Assembly (NCBI RefSeq): GCF_018305005.1
Contig: NZ_JAGQEG010000051.1
Coordinates: forward strand, 1 to 39,472
Direction: 5' to 3'
Origin: Collimonas silvisoli
Lineage (GTDB): Bacteria; Pseudomonadota; Gammaproteobacteria; Burkholderiales; Burkholderiaceae_D
DNA: 39,472 nt
The notes below the pieces were generated by a model. It made no database searches, was not told the origin of the DNA, and saw only the letters and a program-made list of their open reading frames with translations. Numbering within the stretch: position 1 is the stretch's first letter; every line of letters begins with the position of its first letter. Positions 16,134 through 25,326 of this stretch are shown here, in pieces. A program made the position numbers and the translations under genes.

Positions 16134-16481
16134 TTTGATAATTCCTATTTATTAACAATGGCTTGTGACTGGCGGGACTGAGTTTACAAGCTACCGTCGC
16201 GCGATGCTTTATTCCACCATGAATTATTTGGCGTCTCGTGGAGCGTCATACAAGAATGATATCTATTTAGTTGCTTATAGTTAATAATATTGCAAATAAT
16301 TGGTAATTTTTTAATCATAAAATCCCGCACGCCCTCCAATCCATGCGGCCTTGATTAGATAAAATACAATATTGTTTACTTGGCAAGTTGTTGCGCAATC
16401 CTTACACTGCACGTTGTTTTTTAATTAAGCCATTCAGACACGATCTTTATGGCGTCTATCAACGTGGGATGAAAGGCAATT
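16134..16481. other. AT-rich intergenic region between MBL hydrolase and metallopeptidase genes
   Basis: This 348-nt stretch has no convincing gene. It is much richer in A+T than the genes to its left, has many possible -10-like sequences, and contains a 10-bp palindrome ACAATATTGT at 16366-16375. It presumably holds divergent promoters for the MBL hydrolase and for the peptidase. It also marks the left boundary of the low-GC segment. Confidence 0.5.
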
Positions 16482-18542
16482 GTGTCAAACGAAAACTTCA
16501 CAAAAGAACTTCGGCTAAGAAATTTAATATCGAGCTTTACAGTAGTTGCTGCCGTCTCTCTTTTAAGTGCTTGCGGCGGTGGCGGTGAGGACTCATTTTT
16601 TGCCGCAGATAAAGAGCAGACTATTGATGGTGGTAAGGACTCATCTTTAGTCGCGGATAAGGATAAGGAGCAGACTATTCCGCCAGCAGTCGTCAAACCA
16701 GGCTTGTATATCAGCGAGCTAGCCGCAAACTATCGCCGGACAGACGGAGTCAGTTGGGTTGAAGTTTTCAATAATTCAACGGAAGCGATTGACTTAAGCC
16801 ACTATCGCCTGCGAGCAAAGGGGTGGAACGTCGCGACGCAGGATATTAGTAGCGTTCCAATGATTTTTGACCTTCCCGAAGTGAGCGTCCCGGCAGGCGG
16901 ATATATTGCCATAGCGGGGAAAACGGTGTCGTTTCTCACGGATACGCCTAGCTCCGTTTACATCTCGGCCACCTCATCGACTTCGGACAACGGGATGAAC
17001 AAAACATATGCACCTTACTGGACCGACACAGACGGTTTTGTCGAGTTATTGAGAGCTAGCGATAATGCAACAGCAGATTTCGTTCGCTTCGGAACCTCGA
17101 CAACCGCACCGCTTACCGCCTCAGCGTGGAACGGGGACAATGTTGCCGCGTTCCCTGCGAAGCCTAATTATGTGACAGTCGTTACACCTGATCCCTTAGA
17201 TAGTCACGATGGATCCATAGTGCGGCTGAGCAGCAATTTTCAAGCAAGCGGGACAAAAAATGATTGGAGCCGTGTAGCATTTTCGACGCCCGGCGGACCT
17301 AATGACATATTGACCAACGCAGTGGACAGCGACCATGACGGCATTCCCGATTCGGCCAAAATGCCGGGAGGGACATATGGCGGAATGGATTTGTATAGCC
17401 TGGGCGCCCGTAAAGGTCAGCAAGACGTATTTATGCATGTCAGCTATATGACAAAGGCTAGAGATCCGGCCACTGTTCCGAAGATAGAGGCATTGGAAAA
17501 GGTCGCCAATGCATTCAGAGAACGCAATATTCATATTCATTTCGATGCGGGTAATTTATTTAATGCTTCGGTGGATCCGGCCAGTTTTAATTTATCGGGC
17601 AACGTCAGCCATGAAGTTCCTTATGCGCAATGTACTCAACTATTAAATGAGGCAGCACTCAGGAAAGGCAACGATTACGGCTTTGTCCCCGATGTAGGCT
17701 GCACCAGTATTTATCAATATTCGAGCGGCTCCGTCGATGTACGTCGCAAGCCGATTTATCGGTTTATGCAGCTGGCTAACTCACAACTTGTTAACGGGCG
17801 AGGCGGCAGCTCAGGGATTGCAGAACTTCCCGGCAATAAATTTCTTATGACGCTTGGTTCATGGGGATTTGCGTCGAATCCCTTGTCCCAAACTATTCTT
17901 GTCAATTATCAGGCGGGAACGATCATGCATGAATTCGGGCATACCCTGGGATTGCGTCATGGCGGTTTTGAAAATCAAAACTATAAACCCAATTATTTCA
18001 GCACCATGAATTATATGTATCAGCTCAACGGGCTTCCTTTTAGCGCAAGCGGCAAAGGGCCGACGCAGCGTTACTATCACACGTTGAATCAAATTTTCAA
18101 CTTCGACGTTCCAGGATATGCAGCAGGCACTTACCCCTTGTGCGCCATGCCGGACGGTCCCTGCAACACCGCCATGAAGATAGATTATTCAAATGGATCG
18201 GGGAAAGATCTGGATGAGGCGAATTTATTCGAGATTGATAATATCGGCCGAGGGAGTGAGGATGGCGCATATTTTGACTGGAACCTGAATGGGAAATTCG
18301 ATCCTCAGAGCTACCCATTTGACTGGATTAATGCACATACTGTGATGAAAGACCATGATGATTGGAGCAAACTGACATTAGCCCCAAATCCTCACGACGT
18401 CACAGCACAAATCCTGGCAGCCACAGCAGGCGTGCAGTTCGAAGCAAGGAAACAGTTGCATGTCGGTAGGAAGCCCGGGGAGATCGCGGCGGAAGAATTG
18501 CCGTCGGCTCATCTCATAAGAGAAATCGGCAACTTGAAATAA
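16482..18542 (+). CDS. Lipoprotein zinc metallopeptidase with lamin-tail domain
   Basis: A 686-residue predicted lipoprotein. A signal peptide ends in the lipobox LLSAC with Cys31. A lamin-tail (LTD) beta-sandwich domain follows at about residues 75-195 (LYISELAANY, WVEVFNNSTEAIDLSHYRL). A calcium-loop-like DSDHDGIPD is at 282-290. The catalytic part has the metzincin-type zinc motif HEFGHTLGLRH (H483, E484, H487, H493) and a Met-turn-like STMNYM (M509). It therefore probably cleaves proteins at the cell surface. The start is GTG at 16482 with AAAGG close upstream. The N terminus carries an internal duplication. Lower GC than the flanking genes suggests transfer. I do not recognise a named subfamily. 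Confidence 0.82.
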   Translation: MSNENFTKELRLRNLISSFTVVAAVSLLSACGGGGEDSFFAADKEQTIDGGKDSSLVADKDKEQTIPPAVVKPGLYISELAANYRRTDGVSWVEVFNNSTEAIDLSHYRLRAKGWNVATQDISSVPMIFDLPEVSVPAGGYIAIAGKTVSFLTDTPSSVYISATSSTSDNGMNKTYAPYWTDTDGFVELLRASDNATADFVRFGTSTTAPLTASAWNGDNVAAFPAKPNYVTVVTPDPLDSHDGSIVRLSSNFQASGTKNDWSRVAFSTPGGPNDILTNAVDSDHDGIPDSAKMPGGTYGGMDLYSLGARKGQQDVFMHVSYMTKARDPATVPKIEALEKVANAFRERNIHIHFDAGNLFNASVDPASFNLSGNVSHEVPYAQCTQLLNEAALRKGNDYGFVPDVGCTSIYQYSSGSVDVRRKPIYRFMQLANSQLVNGRGGSSGIAELPGNKFLMTLGSWGFASNPLSQTILVNYQAGTIMHEFGHTLGLRHGGFENQNYKPNYFSTMNYMYQLNGLPFSASGKGPTQRYYHTLNQIFNFDVPGYAAGTYPLCAMPDGPCNTAMKIDYSNGSGKDLDEANLFEIDNIGRGSEDGAYFDWNLNGKFDPQSYPFDWINAHTVMKDHDDWSKLTLAPNPHDVTAQILAATAGVQFEARKQLHVGRKPGEIAAEELPSAHLIREIGNLK
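16584..16679 (+). repeat. Imperfect tandem duplication near the start of the metallopeptidase gene
   Basis: About 45-48 nt are repeated. GGTGAGGACTCATTTTT...GCAGATAAAGAGCAGACTATT (16584-16625) is followed by GGTAAGGACTCATCTTT...GGATAAGGAGCAGACTATT (16632-16679). In protein it gives EDSFFAADKEQTI and KDSSLVADKDKEQTI, just after the lipid-attachment Cys. The second copy has a 6-nt DK insertion. Confidence 0.7.
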
Positions 18543-18553
18543 TTGGTGAGCAC

Positions 18554-19147
18554 ATGACTATCTCGATACGCTTCTTCCTTCGGTTGCTATCGAGTGCAAC
18601 TCTGGCAGGTTGCGCCTGCCAGAGCGTAGCGACGGAACGGTTGCAATTTGACGGAATACCTTGGCAGCCTACTGAAACGCTGGTCCAAGACTTGAACGCC
18701 GGCACGGACGGCGTAATGAAATTTGAACTGTCCCCCCAGCATTCAGTGAAAATATTTCCCTGGCCGAGCACTTTACCAAGGCATCTTCAAGCGCAATACG
18801 TTACGGTCCGCCAGACCATGCACCCAGCGGGAGCAATGCAGTCTTTGGTTTTGCGTACAGCAGAAAGCAAATTGCCTTGGCTAACGCTAATGTCCAATGG
18901 CAATTTGCGTTGGCAGTTGCTACCCGGTGTTCGCCTGATGCAGAATGAAGACGGCGGGATCGACATCCGTGGTTTGGCAAGGGATTTTCCGGTACGGCTT
19001 AAGCAGACAATGACGTTCCACGATCAAGCTATGCATTGCTGGCAGTTTGTCTTGCTAGATAGCAGAGTTCCAGAAGAGACCCTTGGAATCGCCCAAGAGA
19101 AGGAACCTCGTGTTGATTGGTATTTACGCCGAGATATAAGCTGCTGA
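18554..19147 (+). CDS. Hypothetical lipoprotein
   Basis: A 197-residue protein with a signal peptide ending in the lipobox LAGC (Cys20), so it is probably an envelope lipoprotein. No family is recognised. The mature part is mixed alpha/beta with several Trp and three further Cys residues. It starts 11 nt after the peptidase stop, with GGTGAG as ribosome site, so it is probably co-transcribed with the peptidase and could be its partner, inhibitor or chaperone. That is inference from position. Base composition matches the low-GC peptidase gene rather than the rest of the window. Confidence 0.65.
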   Translation: MTISIRFFLRLLSSATLAGCACQSVATERLQFDGIPWQPTETLVQDLNAGTDGVMKFELSPQHSVKIFPWPSTLPRHLQAQYVTVRQTMHPAGAMQSLVLRTAESKLPWLTLMSNGNLRWQLLPGVRLMQNEDGGIDIRGLARDFPVRLKQTMTFHDQAMHCWQFVLLDSRVPEETLGIAQEKEPRVDWYLRRDISC

Positions 19148-19351
19148 CTTGGCCTTGGTTATCCTTGTTACATGTTCTATACATGGATCAACTTAGTACC
19201 TGTAGCCATAGGAAGATATACGTGCATTCGCAAGCCGATGCAGTCTCATTTACTGCCAAAAAATACTACCTTTCGTTGCAATAATCCCATCTTCCTCCTC
19301 ACTTTAAGCGCCTAGTAGTTTTTCGGTGTTTTCATTTTCCGCCAGCGCGCC
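19148..19351. other. Non-coding gap before the liu promoter
   Basis: No open frame of note and no clear intrinsic terminator is seen after the lipoprotein gene. The sequence stays AT-rich until about 19340, where composition returns to that of the host chromosome. Confidence 0.4.
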
Positions 19352-19380
19352 TACAATGTGCTTTACGTTAACGTTAACTG
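19352..19380 (+). promoter_or_regulatory. Putative liu promoter with LiuR-type operator
   Basis: TACAAT (19352-19357) is a good -10, with TTTTCA 17 nt upstream as a weak -35. Just downstream is the perfect 12-bp palindrome GTTAACGTTAAC (19367-19378) inside TTTACGTTAACGTTAACTG. MerR-type LiuR regulators are known to bind palindromes with TTTACGT-like halves upstream of leucine-degradation genes. The match here is by recollection. The regulator starts 50 nt downstream. Confidence 0.55.
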
Positions 19381-19428
19381 CCATTGCACCTAAACCGTAA
19401 TCTTCTGTTCCTTGATGCCAATTTGATC

Positions 19429-19833
19429 ATGCCGACTTACACCATCACTGAACTTTCCCGTGAATTTGACATTACCCCCAGGGCGATCCGTTTCTACGAG
19501 GATCAGGGTTTGCTGAGTCCGAAGCGGGATGGCGCCGGTGGCCGCAACCGGGTCTACGCCGCCCGCGAGCGCACTCGCCTGAAGCTAACCCTGCGCGGCA
19601 AGCGGCTGGGGTTGACGCTGTCGGAAATCAAGAGCCTGGTCGATATGTACGATACCCCCAAGGATTCCGCGCCTCAGCTGGAACTTTTCCTGCAGGTGCT
19701 GGCGCGGCATCGTGAACATCTGGAGCAGCAACGCGAAGATATCGAAGTAACCCTGGCGGAAATTACGGCACACGAGGATGAATGCCGGCGCTTGCTGAGC
19801 AGCGGCGAACTGAGCGATCACGTTGCGCCGTGA
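19429..19833 (+). CDS. liuR: MerR-family regulator of leucine degradation (LiuR-like)
   Basis: A 134-residue MerR-type regulator. The N-terminal winged helix is TYTITELSREFDITPRAIRF followed by YEDQGLLSPKR and the wing NRVYAARERTRLKL. A long dimerisation helix follows (about residues 85-115, PQLELFLQVLARHREHLEQQ). There is no metal-binding Cys cluster in the effector region, as expected for LiuR rather than a metal sensor. The start is the ATG at 19429, since an in-frame ATG at 19384 lies in the promoter region. It is encoded 51 nt before isovaleryl-CoA dehydrogenase, the standard position of liuR. A palindrome upstream suggests autoregulation. Confidence 0.85.
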   Translation: MPTYTITELSREFDITPRAIRFYEDQGLLSPKRDGAGGRNRVYAARERTRLKLTLRGKRLGLTLSEIKSLVDMYDTPKDSAPQLELFLQVLARHREHLEQQREDIEVTLAEITAHEDECRRLLSSGELSDHVAP

Positions 19834-19884
19834 TTTTTACCTATGAATAATTAAACAATTGGCAAAAATAACGAAGGAGACAAC

Positions 19885-21069
19885 ATGATCCATTTACCCG
19901 GTTTGACATTCGATCACGGCGAAGACATCGACGCATTACGCAGCGCCATCCAGGAATTTGCAGCAGCGGAAATCGCCCCGCGCGCTGCGGAACTCGATCG
20001 CAACGATCAGTTTCCCATGGATTTATGGAAAAAAATGGGCGATCTGGGCTTGCTCGGCATCACCGCTGAAGAAGAATACGGCGGCAGCGGCATGGGTTAC
20101 CTGGCGCACATCATCGCCATGGAAGAAATCTCGCGTGCCTCGGCATCGGTCGGCCTGTCTTACGGCGCCCACTCGAACCTGTGCGTCAACCAGATCAAGC
20201 GCAACGGCAGCGCCGAGCAAAAAGCCAAATACCTGCCGAAGCTGATTTCCGGCGACCATGTCGGCGCTTTGGCGATGTCCGAGCCGAACGCCGGTTCCGA
20301 CGTCGTCAGCATGAAACTGCGGGCTGAATTGAAGGGCGACCGCTGGCTGCTCAACGGCACCAAGATGTGGATCACCAACGGCCCCGATGCCGACGTGCTG
20401 GTGGTGTACGCCAAGACCGATCTGGAAGCCGGCGCGCGCGGCATGACCGCGTTCCTGATCGAAAAGAGTTTCAAGGGCTTCAGCGTGGCGCAAAAGCTCG
20501 ACAAGCTCGGCATGCGCGGCTCGCACACCGGCGAGCTGGTGTTCCAGGATTGCGAAGTGCCGGTGGAAAACGTGCTGGGCGGCATCGGCCAAGGCGTCAA
20601 TGTGCTGATGTCCGGCCTGGATTACGAACGCACTGTTCTTTCCGGCGGCCCGCTTGGTATCATGCAAGCGTGTATGGATGTCGTTGTCCCTTACGTGCAT
20701 GACCGCAAGCAGTTTGGCCAGTCCATCGGCGAATTCCAGCTGATGCAGGGCAAACTGGCCGATATGTATTCGACCATGATGGCTTGCAAGGCCTATGTAT
20801 ACGCCGTTGGCCAGGCATGCGACCGCGCCAGGACGCCGGCCGCCGCCAGAGCCTTGCGCAAGGATGCTGCCGGGGCGATCTTGTATTCGGCGGAAAAGGC
20901 GACCTGGATGGCAGGCGAAGCGATCCAGGCGCTGGGCGGCAACGGCTACATCAATGAATATCCGGTGGGACGCCTGTGGCGCGACGCCAAATTGTACGAA
21001 ATCGGCGCCGGCACCAGCGAAATCCGCCGGATGCTGATCGGCCGTGAATTGTTTGCCGAAACTTGCTGA
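19885..21069 (+). CDS. liuA: Isovaleryl-CoA dehydrogenase
   Basis: A 394-residue FAD-dependent acyl-CoA dehydrogenase that oxidises isovaleryl-CoA to 3-methylcrotonyl-CoA, the first committed step after leucine transamination and decarboxylation. Family motifs are [13 protein letters not shown] and [20 protein letters not shown], plus the C-terminal [20 protein letters not shown]. The isovaleryl-specific catalytic glutamate is E248 in [16 protein letters not shown], placed as in IVD rather than in the short-chain paralogs. Start ATG at 19885, with a strong GAAGGAGA ribosome site. Its position directly after the MerR regulator supports the call. Confidence 0.95.
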   Translation: MIHLPGLTFDHGEDIDALRSAIQEFAAAEIAPRAAELDRNDQFPMDLWKKMGDLGLLGITAEEEYGGSGMGYLAHIIAMEEISRASASVGLSYGAHSNLCVNQIKRNGSAEQKAKYLPKLISGDHVGALAMSEPNAGSDVVSMKLRAELKGDRWLLNGTKMWITNGPDADVLVVYAKTDLEAGARGMTAFLIEKSFKGFSVAQKLDKLGMRGSHTGELVFQDCEVPVENVLGGIGQGVNVLMSGLDYERTVLSGGPLGIMQACMDVVVPYVHDRKQFGQSIGEFQLMQGKLADMYSTMMACKAYVYAVGQACDRARTPAAARALRKDAAGAILYSAEKATWMAGEAIQALGGNGYINEYPVGRLWRDAKLYEIGAGTSEIRRMLIGRELFAETC

Positions 21070-21084
21070 TGAAATGCGCTGTAA

Positions 21085-21114
21085 TTGCTTAATTAATGGC
21101 ACAATTGATATAAG
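21085..21114 (+). promoter_or_regulatory. Possible internal promoter before the dehydratase-aceK pair
   Basis: TTGCTT (21085-21090), an 18-nt spacer, TATAAG (21109-21114). The match to sigma-70 boxes is fair. It lies in the 63-nt gap after isovaleryl-CoA dehydrogenase and could give aceK expression independent of the liu promoter. Confidence 0.35.
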
Positions 21115-21132
21115 GGCAACAGCGTCAAGAAC

Positions 21133-22074
21133 ATGACTTCACTGCATATTCACACGGCATTACTGCGACACCCGCAACTTTCCGTCGCACTCGACAAGCA
21201 AGTTTTGCTGAAGATGGAAAACACCCAGCCGGCCGGCTCCTTCAAGCTGCGCGGGATAGGTTTGTTATGCCAGCGCGCAGTTGCCGCCGGCGCCAGCCAC
21301 CTGATCTGCCCGTCTGGCGGCAATGCCGGTTTTGCGGCGGCGTTTGCCGGCGCCGCGCTGGGCATCAAAACCACGATCCTGGTGCCGGAGACTACCAGCG
21401 CAGAGGTCGGCCGGCGCATCCGTGAAATCGGCGCCGAGGTAATCGTCCACGGCAGCGTCTGGGATGAAACCAATCAACGCGCGCTGCAACTCTGCGAGCA
21501 GCCCGGCAGCGTCTACATCCCGCCGTTCGATCACCCTGACATCTGGGACGGCAACGCCACCATGATCGACGAAGCGGTGCTGCAGGCGCGTGAGCTGGGC
21601 GTCGATTTCGACGTTGTCATCTGCTCGGTCGGCGGCGGCGGTTTGATGAGCGGCGTGCTGAGCGGTTTGCATCGCAACGGCTTGCCGCATATCCCACTGA
21701 TCGCGGTAGAAACCGAAGGCGCCGCGTCTTTGCACGCCGCAGTGCAGGCCGGCGAGCGGGTGACGCTGCCGGCGATTACCTCGATTGCCAGCACCCTCGG
21801 CGCCAAGCGCGTGGCCGCAGAGTGTTTTGCCTGGACTCAGCGCCATGAAGTGCATAGCGTGGTGGTCAGCGACGCCCAGGCAGTGGCGGCCACCCTGGCC
21901 TTTGCCGACCAGATGCGCACGCTGGTCGAACCGGCATGCGGCGCGGCGCTGGCCGTGGCCTACGAAAAATTACCGGTGCTGGCGCCATATGAACGGCCGC
22001 TGATCGTGGTGTGCGGCGGCATCGGCGTCAGCTTGGCAACCTTAGCTAACTGGAAGGCGCAATTCTCGCTATGA
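21133..22074 (+). CDS. Serine/threonine dehydratase-like PLP enzyme
   Basis: A 313-residue fold-type II PLP enzyme. The Schiff-base lysine is K38 in [13 protein letters not shown], the asparagine loop is CPSGGNAG, and the phosphate-binding glycine run is [12 protein letters not shown]. It lacks a C-terminal ACT regulatory domain, so it resembles the short catabolic serine/threonine dehydratases (SDS/TdcB-like), which give pyruvate or 2-oxobutyrate plus ammonia. The start is the ATG at 21133, although no strong ribosome site is seen. Its stop overlaps the aceK start (ATGA), so the two are translationally coupled. Whether Ser, Thr or another hydroxyamino acid is used is open. Confidence 0.88.
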   Translation: MTSLHIHTALLRHPQLSVALDKQVLLKMENTQPAGSFKLRGIGLLCQRAVAAGASHLICPSGGNAGFAAAFAGAALGIKTTILVPETTSAEVGRRIREIGAEVIVHGSVWDETNQRALQLCEQPGSVYIPPFDHPDIWDGNATMIDEAVLQARELGVDFDVVICSVGGGGLMSGVLSGLHRNGLPHIPLIAVETEGAASLHAAVQAGERVTLPAITSIASTLGAKRVAAECFAWTQRHEVHSVVVSDAQAVAATLAFADQMRTLVEPACGAALAVAYEKLPVLAPYERPLIVVCGGIGVSLATLANWKAQFSL

Positions 22075-23846
22075 TCACGTCGGCCAACTTTCCAAAATTA
22101 TTGTCGTCGCAGATCGCTTTCGATACTGCGCGCATGATCTTGGACGGTTTCGACAAGCATTACCGCCTGTTTCGTGCGGCCAGCGTGCTGGCCAAGCAGC
22201 ATTTCGAAAATGCCGACTGGAAAACCGCGCAACTTGCCGCGCGCGAACGGATCGGTTTCTACGACGCCCGCGTGCATGAATGCGTGCAGGCGCTGGAAGA
22301 CGAGTACGAACAAAGCGATCTGACCGATGAAGTCTGGCGCGAAGTGAAGCTGCACTACATCGGCATGCTGACCGACCACAAGCAGCCGGAACTGGCCGAG
22401 ACCTTCTTCAACTCGGTCTGCTGCAACATCCTGCATCGCACCTATTTCCACAACGATTTCATTTTCGTGCGGCCCGCGGTGTCGACCGACTACATCGACA
22501 CCGATGAAGCCCTGCCCACCTACCGCGTCTATTACCCGGTCAAAGACGGCTTGCATTACACGCTCAAGCGCTTGATCACCAACTTCCAGCTGCAGCGCCC
22601 GTTCGCCGATCTCGATCGCGATATCGCGCTGGCGGAACAACGCATTGCACAAGCTTTCGACGCCGCGCCGCTAGAGCCGAATCACCAGATCCAGGTGCTG
22701 TCGAATCTGTTCTTTCGCAACAAAGGCGCTTATGTGGTCGGCAAGATGATCAACGGCTCGCGCGAGTATCCGTTCGTGGTGCCCATCCTGCATGACCGCG
22801 ACGGCAAGCTGATACTGGATGCGGTGCTGTTCGATAACAAGATACTGACCGTCCTGTTCTCTTTCACTCGCGCCTACTTCATGGTCGACATGGAAGTGCC
22901 TTCAGCCTACGTGCAGTTCTTGCGCAGCCTGTTGCCGAACAAGCCGCGCAGCGAAATCTATACCATCCTGGGTTTGCAAAAGCTGGGCAAAGCGCTGTTT
23001 TATCGCGATTTCCTGCGCCATCTGCGGCATTCGTCGGATCATTTTGAAATCGCCCCCGGGATTCGCGGGCTGGTGATGGTGGTATTTGCCTTGCCGTCGT
23101 TTCCGTATGTGTTCAAGGTCATCAAGGATTACTTCCCGGCGCCCAAGGAAACCACCAATGCGCTGGTCAAGGAAAAATACCTGCTGGTCAAGCATCACGA
23201 CCGCGTCGGCCGCATGGCCGATACCTTGGAGTATTCCAGCGTGGCCTTTCCGCGCGCGCGTTTCTCTGAGGAGCTGCTGGCCGAACTGAAACAAGTCGCG
23301 CCGTCGGTAGTCGAAGAAGACGGCGACGAAATCATCATCAAGCATTTGTATATCGAACGGCGCATGGTGCCGCTGAATATTTATCTGAACAATGCCGAGA
23401 AAAATAACGACCTGGCCTCGCTTGAGCATGGCGTCACCGAGTACGGCAACGCTATCAAGGAGCTGGTGGCGGCGAATATTTTTCCAGGCGACATGCTGTA
23501 TAAAAATTTTGGCGTGACGCGTCACAACCGTGTCGTGTTTTACGACTATGATGAGATCGAATACATTACCGACTGCAATTTCAGGACTATCCCGCAGCCG
23601 CGTAACGAGGAAGACGAAATGTCCGCCGAGCCCTGGTATTCCATCGCCAAGAACGATGTCTTCCCAGAACAATTTGGTGTATTTCTTCTCGGGAATCAAA
23701 ACGTGAAGAAATACTTTATCAAACATCATGCAGATTTATTAACCCAGCAATATTGGCAGCAACGCAAGCAGCACATTCTTGAAGGGCATTTCGACGATGT
23801 TTTTCCCTATCCGCAGGAATGTCGTTTTACTTACACACAAAGTTGA
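22071..23846 (+). CDS. aceK: Isocitrate dehydrogenase kinase/phosphatase
   Basis: A 591-residue bifunctional enzyme (E. coli AceK 578) that phosphorylates and dephosphorylates isocitrate dehydrogenase and so diverts isocitrate into the glyoxylate bypass. The N-terminal regulatory half is followed by the kinase/phosphatase domain with the nucleotide loop [20 protein letters not shown], the [11 protein letters not shown] lysine and the catalytic-loop block [20 protein letters not shown]. Start ATG at 22071, overlapping the dehydratase stop by 4 nt. Unlike in enterobacteria it is not beside aceBA but lies inside a leucine-degradation cluster. This fits, because leucine yields only acetyl-CoA and acetoacetate, so growth on it needs the bypass. 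Confidence 0.96.
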   Translation: MITSANFPKLLSSQIAFDTARMILDGFDKHYRLFRAASVLAKQHFENADWKTAQLAARERIGFYDARVHECVQALEDEYEQSDLTDEVWREVKLHYIGMLTDHKQPELAETFFNSVCCNILHRTYFHNDFIFVRPAVSTDYIDTDEALPTYRVYYPVKDGLHYTLKRLITNFQLQRPFADLDRDIALAEQRIAQAFDAAPLEPNHQIQVLSNLFFRNKGAYVVGKMINGSREYPFVVPILHDRDGKLILDAVLFDNKILTVLFSFTRAYFMVDMEVPSAYVQFLRSLLPNKPRSEIYTILGLQKLGKALFYRDFLRHLRHSSDHFEIAPGIRGLVMVVFALPSFPYVFKVIKDYFPAPKETTNALVKEKYLLVKHHDRVGRMADTLEYSSVAFPRARFSEELLAELKQVAPSVVEEDGDEIIIKHLYIERRMVPLNIYLNNAEKNNDLASLEHGVTEYGNAIKELVAANIFPGDMLYKNFGVTRHNRVVFYDYDEIEYITDCNFRTIPQPRNEEDEMSAEPWYSIAKNDVFPEQFGVFLLGNQNVKKYFIKHHADLLTQQYWQQRKQHILEGHFDDVFPYPQECRFTYTQS

Positions 23847-23984
23847 TTGATCGGCAGCAGACGCAGCAAATCGGAAGCTTTTATTTTTAACCAACCAGGC
23901 AGCAGAGCCGCTTCCGGGCACCGCAGATGAGTGCCAAGCGATTCCCGGGGCTGCTTACAAGTTGTCGTAATCTGGAGAAGCAAC

Positions 23985-25181
23985 ATGAATGACCCAATCG
24001 TTATCGTCGGTGCAGCACGTACTCCAATGGGTGCGTTTCAGGGTGATTTTTCGGCGTTGACCGCCAGCGACCTGGGCGCTGTGGCGATCAAGGCCGCCGT
24101 TGAGCGCGCCGGTCTGAAGCCGGAGCAGGTCGACGCTGTGTTGTTCGGCAATGTATTGCAAGCCGGCCAAGGCCAGGCGCCGGCGCGGCAGGCAACCATC
24201 AAAGCCGGTTTGCCGGTTGGCACCAATGCCGCAACCATCTCCAAGGTATGCGGATCGGCGATGCAAGCCACCATGTTCGCCTTCGACTCCTTGCTGGCAG
24301 GGACCAATGAAGTAGTGGTCGCCGGCGGCATGGAATCGATGACCAATGCGCCTTACCTGATCCCGAAAGGACGCAGCGGCTATCGCATCGGCCACGCCAC
24401 GATTTTCGACCACATGATGCTGGACGGCCTGGAAGATGCTTACTCCAAGGGCGACAACGGCGGCGGTCGTTCGATGGGTACTTTCGGCGAAGAGTGTGCT
24501 GCCAAATACCATTTCAGCCGTGCCGATCAAGACGCGTTTGCGATCGCTTCGGTGCAGCGCGCGCAAGCTGCGACCGCCGACGGTTCCTTCAAATGGGAAA
24601 TCGCACCGGTGACGGTCACCAGCCGTGCCGGCGAAGTCGTGATCGACAAGGACGAAGGTCCGCAAAAAGCCAAGCTCGACAAGATCCCGTCGCTGCGCGC
24701 CGCGTTCAAGAAAGACGGCACCATCACCGCCGCTTCGTCGTCATCCATCAACGACGGCGCTGCCGCACTGGTGCTGATGCGCGAATCGACCGCCAAGAAA
24801 CTCGGCTGCACGCCGATTGCCCGCATTCTCGGCCATGCCAGCCATTCGCAAGAACCGGAATGGTTCACCACCGCACCGGTAGGCGCGATTGAAAAACTGT
24901 ACAAGAAAGTCGGCTGGAGCGGCGCCGATGTCGATCTGTATGAAGTCAATGAAGCGTTCGCAGTGGTGCCGATGGCCGCCATGAAAGAACACAATATCCC
25001 GCACGACAAAATCAATGTCCATGGCGGCGCTTGTGCTCTCGGCCATCCTATCGGCGCTTCCGGCGCACGCATCATCGTCACTTTGCTGGGCGCCTTGAAG
25101 GCCAAGGGCGGCAAGCGCGGCGTGGCCTCGCTGTGCATCGGCGGCGGTGAAGGCACGGCGATTGCTGTCGAACTGGTTTGA
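23985..25181 (+). CDS. Acetyl-CoA C-acetyltransferase (thiolase)
   Basis: A 398-residue biosynthetic-type thiolase. The nucleophilic Cys is C89 in SKVCGSAMQATMFA. The C-terminal active-site blocks are NVHGGACALGHPIGASGAR and ASLCIGGGEGTAI (second Cys). In leucine catabolism it would split acetoacetyl-CoA, made from acetoacetate, into two acetyl-CoA. The start is the ATG at 23985, with GGAG 7 nt upstream; the frame is open for 54 nt further but without a ribosome site. It lies between aceK and a DsbA-like isomerase gene in the same orientation. Confidence 0.94.
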   Translation: MNDPIVIVGAARTPMGAFQGDFSALTASDLGAVAIKAAVERAGLKPEQVDAVLFGNVLQAGQGQAPARQATIKAGLPVGTNAATISKVCGSAMQATMFAFDSLLAGTNEVVVAGGMESMTNAPYLIPKGRSGYRIGHATIFDHMMLDGLEDAYSKGDNGGGRSMGTFGEECAAKYHFSRADQDAFAIASVQRAQAATADGSFKWEIAPVTVTSRAGEVVIDKDEGPQKAKLDKIPSLRAAFKKDGTITAASSSSINDGAAALVLMRESTAKKLGCTPIARILGHASHSQEPEWFTTAPVGAIEKLYKKVGWSGADVDLYEVNEAFAVVPMAAMKEHNIPHDKINVHGGACALGHPIGASGARIIVTLLGALKAKGGKRGVASLCIGGGEGTAIAVELV

Positions 25182-25231
25182 TCGAAGACAGCAAGTCTTA
25201 GTTAGCGCAACACAGTAGTCAGCAGTAAATG

Positions 25232-25274
25232 GATCAGCGTTTTTCCGTGGAATTCCCGCGGATTCACGCTGATC
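25232..25274. repeat. Long palindromic hairpin (REP- or terminator-like) after the thiolase gene
   Basis: GATCAGCGT (25232-25240) pairs with ACGCTGATC (25266-25274). Inside, TCCGTGG pairs with CCGCGGA (one G-U). It is followed by TTTGTT. It could be a terminator or a dispersed palindromic element. Confidence 0.55.
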
Positions 25275-25326
25275 TTTGTTATTGATCTTCGTGAATTGCG
25301 ATTTAAACAATTAGGGTAAAAAAAAG

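Noticed and set aside
16388-16588. 66-codon frame overlapping the metallopeptidase start
   Set aside because: It runs out of frame across the lipoprotein signal region, lacks a ribosome site and has no domain character.
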